DNA of 22,747 bases from Thermoleophilia bacterium (GTDB lineage: Bacteria; Actinomycetota; Thermoleophilia; Gaiellales; Gaiellaceae). The notes beneath the pieces were generated by a model that was given only the letters and a program-made list of their open reading frames with translations, was not told the origin of the DNA and did not search any database. The stretch's first letter is position 1. Every line of letters begins with the position of its first letter. The translations under genes and the position numbers were made by a program. Shown one piece after another: positions 7,388-13,426 of the stretch. Where the stretch lies: contig JAICZB010000009.1 of the NCBI GenBank assembly GCA_025933895.1, positions 1 through 22,747 of the forward strand, given 5' to 3'.

Positions 7388-8596
7388 CTACTGCTGGCCG
7401 GCGACGCGCAGTCTCGGCAGCTCCGAGGTCTCCTCGGCCGCCTCGTCCGGCGTCGAATCCGGCTCCGGGTCGCTTGCGGGCTCCGGATCCGGTACGGGCT
7501 CGAGCTCCGCAACCTCGACGGCACGCTGCTTGAGGGCGCGCTCGAGCGCGATGAGGAAGTCGTGTCGGTTCGAAGAAGCGTTGGCCGCAACCTCGCGGTC
7601 GACCTTCTCCTCCAGCACGAGCTGGATCAGCGCCTTGCTGAACGTCTGCATCTGGAAGAAGTCGCCTTCCGCGATCGCCTCGGTGATCTCGTCGGGCTTG
7701 TTGTCGCGGATCAGGTCGGCGATCCGGGCGTTCCCGATCATGACCTCGACCGCGGGGATGCGTCCGCCGCCGATGCGGGGAAGCAGCCGCTGGCTGATGA
7801 CACCGCGCAGCACGCCGGCGAGGATCGACCGGATCAGCTGCTGCTTGACGGCCGGGAAGAACTCGACCATCCGTCCGATCGTCTCCGACGCGTCCACCGT
7901 GTGCATCGTCGAGAGAACGAGGTGGCCCGACTCTGCAGCGGCGAGCGCGGTCTCGGCGGTCTCGGCGTCGCGAAGCTCGCCGATCAGGATCACGTCCGGG
8001 TCCTGACGGAGGCCGCGCCGGAGCGCCTGGGCGAACGACGCGGTGTCGAGCCCGACTTCGCGCTGGTTGACGATGCAGCCGTGGTCGCCGTGCACGATCT
8101 CGATCGGGTCCTCGATCGTGACGATGTGCTGCTTCCGCGAGCGATTGATGTGATCGATGACCGCCGCGAGCGTCGTCGTCTTGCCCGAGCCGGTCGCGCC
8201 GGTGACGAGCACGAGCCCGCGATGCTCTTCGGCCAGGCGACGGACGCCGGCCGGGAGCGAAAGCTCCGAGAAGTCCGGGACCTCGCGGGGGATGACGCGG
8301 AAGGCGATCGAGATGGAGCCGCGCTGGCGGAAGCCGTTGACGCGGAACCGCGGCAGTCCCTCCGGTGCGAAGGCGCTGTCGAGCTCGCCGGTCTCGAGGA
8401 ACGTCTGCAGCCGCTTGGGCGTGTCGGCGCAGACCTGCTCCAGTGCGAGCTCGAGGTCGCGCTCGGTCAGCTGGACTTCGCCCTCGAGCTCGCCGAGACT
8501 TCCGTCGCAGCGGACGATCGGAGGACGCTCCACCTTGAGGTGGATGTCACTGGCGCCTAGCTCGACGGCGCGGCGGAGCACGAGTTCGAGATCCAT
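7388..8596 (-). CDS. pilT: Type IV pilus retraction ATPase PilT
   Basis: 402 aa. Cytoplasmic hexameric ATPase that drives pilus retraction. Seen: N-terminal PAS-like region with GASDIHLKV (14-22), Walker A GATGSGKT (133-140), Asp box IEDPIE (161-166), Walker B DPDVILIGELRD (199-210), His box STMHTVDA (229-236), and the PilT-type ARIADLIRDNK segment (290-300), close to the AIRNLIRE signature. It lacks the zinc cysteines of PilB. After about residue 362 there is an acidic, Pro-rich tail of about 40 residues not usual in PilT. The start is ATG at 8596: GGAAAGG (8609-8603) sits just upstream, while the in-frame TTG at 8611 would put this site inside the gene. If the sigma-28-like promoter at 8609-8636 is used, the leader would be only a few bases. 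Confidence 0.94.
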   Translation of the reverse strand: MDLELVLRRAVELGASDIHLKVERPPIVRCDGSLGELEGEVQLTERDLELALEQVCADTPKRLQTFLETGELDSAFAPEGLPRFRVNGFRQRGSISIAFRVIPREVPDFSELSLPAGVRRLAEEHRGLVLVTGATGSGKTTTLAAVIDHINRSRKQHIVTIEDPIEIVHGDHGCIVNQREVGLDTASFAQALRRGLRQDPDVILIGELRDAETAETALAAAESGHLVLSTMHTVDASETIGRMVEFFPAVKQQLIRSILAGVLRGVISQRLLPRIGGGRIPAVEVMIGNARIADLIRDNKPDEITEAIAEGDFFQMQTFSKALIQLVLEEKVDREVAANASSNRHDFLIALERALKQRAVEVAELEPVPDPEPASDPEPDSTPDEAAEETSELPRLRVAGQQ

Positions 8597-8608
8597 CGGC
8601 AGCCTTTC

Positions 8609-8636
8609 CAATCGGCCCGCTACGGCACCGTCTTTA
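8609..8636 (-). promoter_or_regulatory. Sigma-28-like promoter (unit III: pilT to PilX-like gene)
   Basis: Minus-strand TAAAG (8636-8632), 15 bases, GCCGATTG (8616-8609). Same spacing as the sites before the 231-aa and 845-aa genes. The last base of the -10 overlaps the Shine-Dalgarno of pilT, so the predicted start of transcription would lie only about 6 bases before the ATG. Confidence 0.6.
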
Positions 8637-8678
8637 GCCCGTATCCCTCGGATGAGCGGGGTGCGGGCGCCGGCCGGT

Positions 8679-8957
8679 TCATCCGGTCGGCTTCTGGGAC
8701 GAGACGACGGGCGCGGCGCAGCGCCACTCCTCGCGTGCGGGCCGCACCGAGACGAGCACGCACGACTGGCCGGTGAGGTCGGGGAAGCCGTCGAGGCGGC
8801 CCTTCGAGCAGCTCTGCATCGAGCCGTCCGCCTGGCCGTTGACCACGACGGGGCTGCAGCTGCTGAGCAGCCCGGAGTCCCGCAGGACGCGCCCGTCGCG
8901 GATGGCGGCCATCAGGCCGATTGCGAGGGCTCCAACGATCAGGATCTTCAGCAGCAT
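8679..8957 (-). CDS. Small exported or anchored protein with four cysteines
   Basis: 92 aa, family not recognised. One N-terminal hydrophobic helix (about 3-19) without a strong basic leader, then a polar domain with Cys34, Cys50, Cys66 and Cys80, spaced 16, 16 and 14 residues and set in similar contexts (SSCSP, QSCSK, QSCVL, WRCAA). This suggests two disulfides in an extracytoplasmic domain. ATG at 8957 follows GGGAGAGACG, a good ribosome site. It lies between the membrane coiled-coil gene and pilT, same strand. It could be a small pilus accessory or wall-facing protein; no function is assigned. Confidence 0.72.
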   Translation of the reverse strand: MLLKILIVGALAIGLMAAIRDGRVLRDSGLLSSCSPVVVNGQADGSMQSCSKGRLDGFPDLTGQSCVLVSVRPAREEWRCAAPVVSSQKPTG

Positions 8958-9004
8958 CGTCTCTCCCGGCTTGTCCGCGGTCTGAGTCGGCAGCGGACGT
9001 GCCC

Positions 9005-9035
9005 GCGCCGATCCCTCCTTCGGACAAATCGGCGC
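9005..9035 (-). terminator. Inverted repeat after the membrane coiled-coil gene
   Basis: Arms GCGCCGAT (9005-9012) and ATCGGCGC (9028-9035) are perfectly complementary; the 15-base loop holds an inner TCC/GGA pairing. It starts at the stop codon of the 182-aa gene. There is no T-run. It may attenuate transcription into the four-cysteine gene. Confidence 0.4.
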
Positions 9036-9583
9036 TAGCGCGCGATCAGCGCTTCGAGCTCCCGCTCGAGCTGGGCGATCTCGTTGGCGTGGCCCCCGAT
9101 GCCGCCGCCGAGCTGGTCGAGCGTCTGCTGGAACCGGTCGCGCTCCGTGGCGACGAGCTCCTGCAGCCCCTCGCGCTCGGCGTCGAGCTCACGGATCCGC
9201 CCCTCGAGCCGCTCGGCGTTCCGCTGTGCCGCCTCCGATTCCCGCGAGAGCTGCGTTGCGAGGTTCGCGAGTGCGTGGCGGTGCTCGTCGAGCTCCGTGG
9301 CGGTCGCGGCGAGATCGGCCTCGAGCTCCGCGATGACGTGCTTCTTGCGGCGCCAGAGCGACGGCCGCGCAGCGGGTGCGGGCGCGGCCTCGACCGGCTC
9401 GGTCGCATCCTCGGTCCGGCCGGCGTGGATCGCGAGCGCGCCGAGGATCGCGGCCAGGCAGATCCCGGCGGCGTAGAGCACGCCCGGGAGGCCGCCCACC
9501 TTGACGTAGGCGGCCGCACCGGCGGCGGCGCCCAGGCCGGCAGTGCCCGCAGCGGCGAGCGTGCGCGCCGGGAGGGTTCTCAC
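9035..9583 (-). CDS. Membrane-anchored coiled-coil protein
   Basis: 182 aa, family not recognised. Two hydrophobic segments (about 9-27, Ala/Gly-rich, and about 34-53), an Ala/Pro linker, a basic WRRKKH patch (77-82) expected at the cytoplasmic face, then a heptad-rich coiled coil (about 83-153) and a second short one (about 165-182) separated by a Gly-rich turn GGGIGG. GTG at 9583 overlaps the stop of the preceding coiled-coil gene in a GTGA, so the two are translationally coupled and likely act together. It could tether the soluble coiled-coil partners to the membrane near the pilus base; this is inferred from topology and coupling only. Confidence 0.75.
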   Translation of the reverse strand: MRTLPARTLAAAGTAGLGAAAGAAAYVKVGGLPGVLYAAGICLAAILGALAIHAGRTEDATEPVEAAPAPAARPSLWRRKKHVIAELEADLAATATELDEHRHALANLATQLSRESEAAQRNAERLEGRIRELDAEREGLQELVATERDRFQQTLDQLGGGIGGHANEIAQLERELEALIAR

Positions 9584-10275
9584 CGCAGGTGGCCGCCCTG
9601 GATGATCGCGACGAGCTCCTGCGTCTTCGAGAGTGCACGCTCCAGCCGGCTGTTGCGGTCGGCCAGCTCGTGCTTGAGCCGGTCCACCGCCTCCTGGTCG
9701 CGGAGGCGCTCGACGCGGATCCGCTGGAGCTCGGCCTCGAGCTCCTGCACGCGCTGCTCGCGCGCCGCCATCTCGCCTCCGAGCTCCTGCATCTTGCCGC
9801 GCAGGTCCTGGAGCCGAGTCGCCTCGGTGTCGAACAGGTTGAGGACACGCTCGAGCGACCGTCCCCAGACGGGCGCCGCAGCGGCCGCTCCGGACGTAAC
9901 CGCGTCGGTGGCGGAAGCAGCCGCGCTGATCGAGGCCGCGTCGAGCAGGGAGGCGAGCGTCGAGACCTTGACGACGCCGATCGCCACGGCGCCGGAGAAG
10001 TGCTCGCGGATGCTCGCGATGCGCTCGGGGGTCGCTTCGGCGAGGGCGACGTGGACATTGCCCTCATCGCCGCACCGGACGGGCGCGGCGCCGATGCGCG
10101 CTAGTTCCTCGCCGCCCACGCGGGCGGCTGACTCGTTGTCGATGACGAGCGGCTCGTCGTCGAGGTAGGGGAGCTCCCAGCTACGTGCGGTTTCCAGCGC
10201 CGCGCTGCGCTCGTCGCCGGGCTCGACGCGCTGCTCGTCGTCGTACGTCGTCTCGTGCTCGAAATAGTCGTCCAC
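9580..10275 (-). CDS. Coiled-coil protein with the C-terminal half of a GspE-N/MshEN-like domain
   Basis: 231 aa, no signal peptide. After an acidic N-terminus (1-30), residues about 34-112 align by eye with the second half of the GspE/PilB N-terminal domain: ELPYLDDEPLVI, EELARIGAAPVRCGDEG, NVHVALAEATPERIASIREH, and VAIGVVKVSTLASLLDA match the family pattern LPxxDL...PEELARxxxALPV...VAMADPTD...LxxxTGxxVxxVVA. Then an Ala-rich linker (about 115-137) and a coiled coil (about 150-225). There is no ATPase domain. The first half of the domain, with the nucleotide-binding motifs, is absent here but is present in the 845-aa protein encoded just upstream. GTG start at 10275 follows GGAGGCCTGCA. Probably a regulator or scaffold of the pilus motors (inference). 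Confidence 0.75.
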   Translation of the reverse strand: MDDYFEHETTYDDEQRVEPGDERSAALETARSWELPYLDDEPLVIDNESAARVGGEELARIGAAPVRCGDEGNVHVALAEATPERIASIREHFSGAVAIGVVKVSTLASLLDAASISAAASATDAVTSGAAAAAPVWGRSLERVLNLFDTEATRLQDLRGKMQELGGEMAAREQRVQELEAELQRIRVERLRDQEAVDRLKHELADRNSRLERALSKTQELVAIIQGGHLR

Positions 10276-10308
10276 TGCAGGCCTCCAGTTCGCGTATCGG
10301 CGAGTTGG

Positions 10309-10336
10309 TTATCGGCTTTCTCTGCGCCGTTCTTTA
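10309..10336 (-). promoter_or_regulatory. Sigma-28-like promoter (unit II: 231-aa and 182-aa coiled-coil genes)
   Basis: Minus-strand TAAAG (10336-10332), 15 bases, GCCGATAA (10316-10309). The -10 is the exact FliA consensus and the -35 matches; spacing is one base longer than in E. coli (TAAAGTTT-N11-GCCGATAA) and within the 14-16 range quoted for Bacillus SigD. It ends 33 bases before the GTG start, leaving room for GGAGG. Confidence 0.7.
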
Positions 10337-10349
10337 GGCGCCGAGCGCC
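10337..10349 (-). terminator. Short hairpin after the 845-aa gene
   Basis: GGCGC-TCG-GCGCC directly after the TAG stop, a perfect 5-bp stem with a 3-base loop, immediately preceding the TAAAG of the next promoter. No T-run; weak terminator or spacer. Confidence 0.35.
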
Positions 10350-12887
10350 CTAGACCTGCGCGAGATAGACGCAGATGTCGCCGGCCGGAAGGGTGCGGCC
10401 GCTGCGCACGACCTCGAACACGGCGGGCTCGTCGCGGTCGGGGAAGATCAGCTCGACCGTCTGTCCCGCCTGCGGCGGCACACCGGTCTGCGGGACGAGC
10501 TCATATCCGTTCGGCCCCGGGACGAAGAGCGAGTACTCGACCTCTTCCGAGTCGGCCTCGGGGTCGCCGGCTTCGGTGTCCTCGGCCTCCTGCTCGTTCT
10601 CGGTCTCCGGCTCCGTCGCGACCTCCGGCTCCGTGTCGGCCTCGGGCTCCTGCTCCGTCTCGGTGTCGGCCGTGACGACCTCCTCCGGGAGCGTCTCGAT
10701 GTCCGACCCGAGCTCGGCCGCGAGCCCGCGGACCGCGTCGAGCGCCTCGAGCAGCCGCTGTGAGCCGAGCTGCAGCTGCGCCTCGCGCTCGTCGGCGGCG
10801 GTCGCCGCGGCGGCGAGCTGCTCGATCGCGCTGCCGAGCTCTTGCTCGAGCACCGTCCGCTGGGCGAGGAAGGTCTCGCGGTCGGCGTGATTGCGGTCCT
10901 GCTCCTCGACGAGCAGGCGGGTCTGCTCCTCCGCCTCGGCCTGGGCGTCGGCGGCGACCGTCCGGAGCCGCTCCAGCTCGGCGACGGCGCGGTCGCGCTC
11001 GGCCTCGAGAGCGATCTGGGACTCGCGCACACGCTCCGCCTGGCGCAGCAACTCCCGCGCCTCCTCCAGCTCCGCCGTCAGGCTTTCGCGTTCCTCGACG
11101 ACCCCGCGCAGCTCGATCGCGGAGCTGTCCCGCACCTCGGCGAGGGTCGTTTCGAGCTGCTCCACCTTCGCGCGCAGCTCGTCACGCTCCTCGGCCGCCG
11201 GGCCGAGAACGGCGAGCCGCTCGAGCGTGCTGCCGAGCTCTTCCTGGAGCCGGTCGCGCTGTGCGCCGAGCTCGCTCCGCTCGGCGGCGTGCAGCTCCCG
11301 TTCCTCGGCGAGCCTGCGCTCCTGGTCGGCGGACGACGCCTGTGCCTCGGCGAGCGCGTTCTGCAGGCCGTCGAGCTCTTCCCGGGTGCGGGCGTGCTCG
11401 TCGCGAAGCTCACTCAGCTCCTGCTCGCGCGCTGCCTGCGCCTCGGCCAGTGTCGTCTGCAGGCCGTCGAGCTCCTGCCGGGTGCGAGCATGCTCGTCGC
11501 GAAGCTCACCGACCTCCTGCTCGCGCGCTGCCTGCGTCTCGGCCAGCGCGTTCTCGAGCCTGTCGACGTCGCCGAGCAGCCGCTCGCGCTCGCCGGCGGC
11601 CGCGGTCTGCGCTTCGGCAAATGTGGCCTCGAACCGCTCGAGCTCGGCGCGTAGCCTGTCGCGCTCCTCGGCCGTCTGGCCCGCGTCGGCCAGCCGCTCG
11701 AGCGCTTCGCCGAGCTCCTCCGTGAGCTGTTCGCGCTCGCCGGCGAGCCTGTTCCGCTCGGCGGAATGCTGTTCCTGCGCCTCGGCCAGCCGGCGCTCGT
11801 GCTCGGCGGCCGAATCGTGCGCCTCGGCCAGCGCCGTCTCGACACGCTCGAGCTCCGCCGTCGCGTTGTCGCGCTCTTCCTGGAGCCGGGCGAGGTCGCG
11901 CTCTCGCTCGGCCTGCGTCTCGGCAAGCGCGCTCTGCAGGCGCTCGAGCTCCGCCGTCGCGTTGTCGCGCTCTTCCTGGAGCCGGGCGAGGTCGTGCCCT
12001 TGCTCGGTCTGCGTCTCGGCGAGCGCGCTCTGCAGGCGCTCGAGCTCGGCGGCCGCCCGGTCGCGCTCCTCCTGGATACCGGCGAGCTCCTGCTCGCGCT
12101 CGTTCCGCGCCTCGGCAAGCGCGGTCTCGAGCGTGGCGGCCTCGCCCTGCAGCTGCGCTCGCTCGGCTACGGCGGCAGACTGCTCGTCGGCCAGGGCGGC
12201 TTCGAGTCGCTCGATCTGAGCGCGAAGCTCCTCGAGCTCGGCGTTCTCGGCCTCCGGCTCGACCGCGAGCTGAGTCTCCGTGCTCGCCTCCACCTCGTCG
12301 AGCGCCTCCTCCGGCTCGTACTCGGCGGTCTCCTCGTCCTCGGGGACGACCTCCTCCAACGGTTCGACGGCTGCTTCGTCCTCAATCTCGTGCTCGTCCT
12401 CGACCGGCTCGGCGTCCGCGGCGGGCTCGGCTTCTTCGGCCTCGTCGATCCCCTCGGTGTCTGCCGGGAGATCGGAAGCGGCAACGCCGGGGGCCTCTTC
12501 CTCGACGGCAGCCGGAGCTGCGGAATCCTCGGCCTCGACCTCCTCGCCAGATGCGGGGGTCGGCCGCGGCGGAGCGACGGCCGTGGGCGCCAGCCGGAGC
12601 TTGGGAAGCCCGTCGCGCGTCGCCTCCTCGTCTGCCTCGTCGACCGGCGGGACGCCGAGTGCGAAGCCGTACTCGGTCCGGAGCGCGCCGCCGCTCTGCA
12701 TCGCCAGTGCGTGCGCGACCGCGGCGCCCGACGCGAAGCCGAGCTCCACGATGATCTGGCCGAGCGGACGCTTCGACTGCTGCTGCACCTCGAGCACGGT
12801 CGCGAGCTGTTCCTCGCTGATGAGCCCGAGCTCGGTCATCAGCTCGCCGAGCTGACGCTGGGGGATGCGCTCTTCCTCGGCGCTCAC
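10350..12887 (-). CDS. Large coiled-coil protein with N-terminal MshEN (c-di-GMP receptor-like) half domain
   Basis: 845 aa, very acidic, soluble. Residues 12-35 and 41-64 form two 24-residue motifs with a 5-residue spacer, the layout of the c-di-GMP-binding MshEN domain (RLGxx[LVI][LVI]xxG[LVI][LVI]xxxxLxxxLxxQ). Both keep LG at motif positions 2-3, the central Gly, the Leu/Ile pattern and the final Gln; the first residue is Gln12 and Pro41, each preceded by Arg. The rest of the GspE-N domain and any ATPase are missing. An acidic linker (about 85-215) leads into a long coiled coil (about 215-740), then a second acidic linker and a C-terminal 60-residue domain (about 785-845: YSLFVPGPNGYELV, ending CVYLAQV). 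GTG start at 12887 is chosen because the motifs lie just after it; its ribosome site is weak. Probably a scaffold or sensor of the pilus machine (inference). Confidence 0.8.
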   Translation of the reverse strand: MSAEEERIPQRQLGELMTELGLISEEQLATVLEVQQQSKRPLGQIIVELGFASGAAVAHALAMQSGGALRTEYGFALGVPPVDEADEEATRDGLPKLRLAPTAVAPPRPTPASGEEVEAEDSAAPAAVEEEAPGVAASDLPADTEGIDEAEEAEPAADAEPVEDEHEIEDEAAVEPLEEVVPEDEETAEYEPEEALDEVEASTETQLAVEPEAENAELEELRAQIERLEAALADEQSAAVAERAQLQGEAATLETALAEARNEREQELAGIQEERDRAAAELERLQSALAETQTEQGHDLARLQEERDNATAELERLQSALAETQAERERDLARLQEERDNATAELERVETALAEAHDSAAEHERRLAEAQEQHSAERNRLAGEREQLTEELGEALERLADAGQTAEERDRLRAELERFEATFAEAQTAAAGERERLLGDVDRLENALAETQAAREQEVGELRDEHARTRQELDGLQTTLAEAQAAREQELSELRDEHARTREELDGLQNALAEAQASSADQERRLAEERELHAAERSELGAQRDRLQEELGSTLERLAVLGPAAEERDELRAKVEQLETTLAEVRDSSAIELRGVVEERESLTAELEEARELLRQAERVRESQIALEAERDRAVAELERLRTVAADAQAEAEEQTRLLVEEQDRNHADRETFLAQRTVLEQELGSAIEQLAAAATAADEREAQLQLGSQRLLEALDAVRGLAAELGSDIETLPEEVVTADTETEQEPEADTEPEVATEPETENEQEAEDTEAGDPEADSEEVEYSLFVPGPNGYELVPQTGVPPQAGQTVELIFPDRDEPAVFEVVRSGRTLPAGDICVYLAQV
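11361..11552 (-). repeat. Two 96-bp tandem repeats inside the 845-aa coiled-coil gene
   Basis: CTGCAGGCCG recurs at 11361 and 11457, and CTGCTCGCGC at 11421 and 11517, each 96 bases apart. This encodes a 32-residue coiled-coil unit (REQE.ELRDEHARTR.ELDGLQ) twice. Confidence 0.75.
11845..12132 (-). repeat. Three 96-bp tandem repeats inside the 845-aa coiled-coil gene
   Basis: CGCTCGAGCTC recurs at 11845, 11941 and 12037, exactly 96 bases apart; the first two units are nearly identical and the third diverges. Each encodes a 32-residue unit with LARLQEERDNATAELER. Confidence 0.75.
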
Positions 12888-13086
12888 GCTAGAGACCGAC
12901 CTGCCGCAGGTACGTCACGCAGCTTCTATCGGCTGGAGATGCATCGAACTTGACTGTTTTCGCGATCGGTCCGACGTGGCGCAGAAACGCTTGTTCGAGG
13001 GATCGCCAGAAATGCCGTTCCGGACGACGATTGGGCCAGGACAACTGCGGCGTCCTTGGGTACTACGAGTGGAGGAGGAGCGCCGC
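12888..13086. other. Divergent intergenic region
   Basis: About 200 bases between the 845-aa gene (minus) and the 92-aa gene (plus). It is less GC-rich than its flanks. The minus-strand sigma-28-like promoter lies at 12926-12953 and an 8-base palindrome GATGCATC at 12938-12945 falls within its spacer. No convincing plus-strand promoter was found for the 92-aa gene. Confidence 0.6.
12926..12953 (-). promoter_or_regulatory. Sigma-28-like promoter (unit I: 845-aa coiled-coil gene)
   Basis: Minus-strand TCAAG (12953-12949), 15 bases, GCCGATAG (12933-12926), 38 bases before the GTG start. The -35 and downstream T resemble TCAAGT of FliA-type promoters. Spacing is identical to the three other sites. 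Confidence 0.65.
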
Positions 13087-13365
13087 ATGTCCAGCACACT
13101 TCAAGAGAGCCTCACCTACAGGGACAGCCTGCTCGAGGTCGAGTACGACGTCGAACGTCGCGAGGCCGAGCGCAGGGACCTGGCCCGGGAGATCGAAGCG
13201 CAGCACGAGCGGTTGCACACCTTGCGCGCCACCGTGCTCGACGAGCTCACCAAGCAGCGCCGGGTGACGCTGCCGCGGTGGCCCAGCGGGCCGAAGGTCG
13301 TCGCCACCCTCGTCGACGAGGGCGAGTGGTGGGACAAGATGCTCGGTAAGAAGCGCGCCGCTTGA
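13087..13365 (+). CDS. Small charged coiled-coil protein
   Basis: 92 aa, family not recognised. Residues about 8-55 are heptad-like and highly charged (LLEVEYDVERREAERRDLAREIEAQ and onward, a predicted helix), followed by a basic region and a C-terminal WPSGPKVVATLVDEGEWWDKMLG segment with three tryptophans and a basic end. No membrane segment. ATG at 13087 has a near-perfect GGAGGAG 8-9 bases upstream, which decides the start even though the frame is open further upstream. It is divergent from the pilus locus and shares a 200-base control region with it, so joint regulation is possible. It converges on the PBP gene across a terminator. Confidence 0.72.
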   Translation: MSSTLQESLTYRDSLLEVEYDVERREAERRDLAREIEAQHERLHTLRATVLDELTKQRRVTLPRWPSGPKVVATLVDEGEWWDKMLGKKRAA

Positions 13366-13383
13366 CGGCGTCCGGCGGTGGGG

Positions 13384-13403
13384 GAGCCCGGGACGCCGGG
13401 CTC
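13384..13403. terminator. Bidirectional hairpin between convergent genes
   Basis: GAGCCCG (13384-13390) and CGGGCTC (13397-13403), perfect 7-bp stem and 6-base loop, between the stops of the 92-aa gene and the PBP gene. TCTCGTC follows on the plus side; no long T-run. Confidence 0.6.
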
Positions 13404-13426
13404 TCGTCACCGAGCTAGTACCTCGA

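Noticed and set aside
8650..8684. GGATGA/TCATCC inverted repeat between the four-cysteine gene and pilT
   Set aside because: Only 6 bp with a 23-base loop; too weak to call a terminator.
11361..12132. Regular 96-bp repeats as a possible CRISPR array
   Set aside because: Period equals 32 codons in frame with a coiled-coil gene, no short repeat/unique spacer structure, no cas genes.
10891..12219. Long Ser/Arg-rich open frame on the plus strand
   Set aside because: Shadow of the 845-aa coiled-coil gene; composition follows from its Glu/Leu codons read backwards.
12950..12978. TTGACT on the plus strand as a -35 box for the 92-aa gene
   Set aside because: No -10-like sequence at 16-18 bases; the bases are better explained by the minus-strand TCAAG.
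13040..13066. GACAAC/TACTAC as a plus-strand promoter for the 92-aa gene
   Set aside because: Spacing is 15 and the start of transcription would fall inside the ribosome site.
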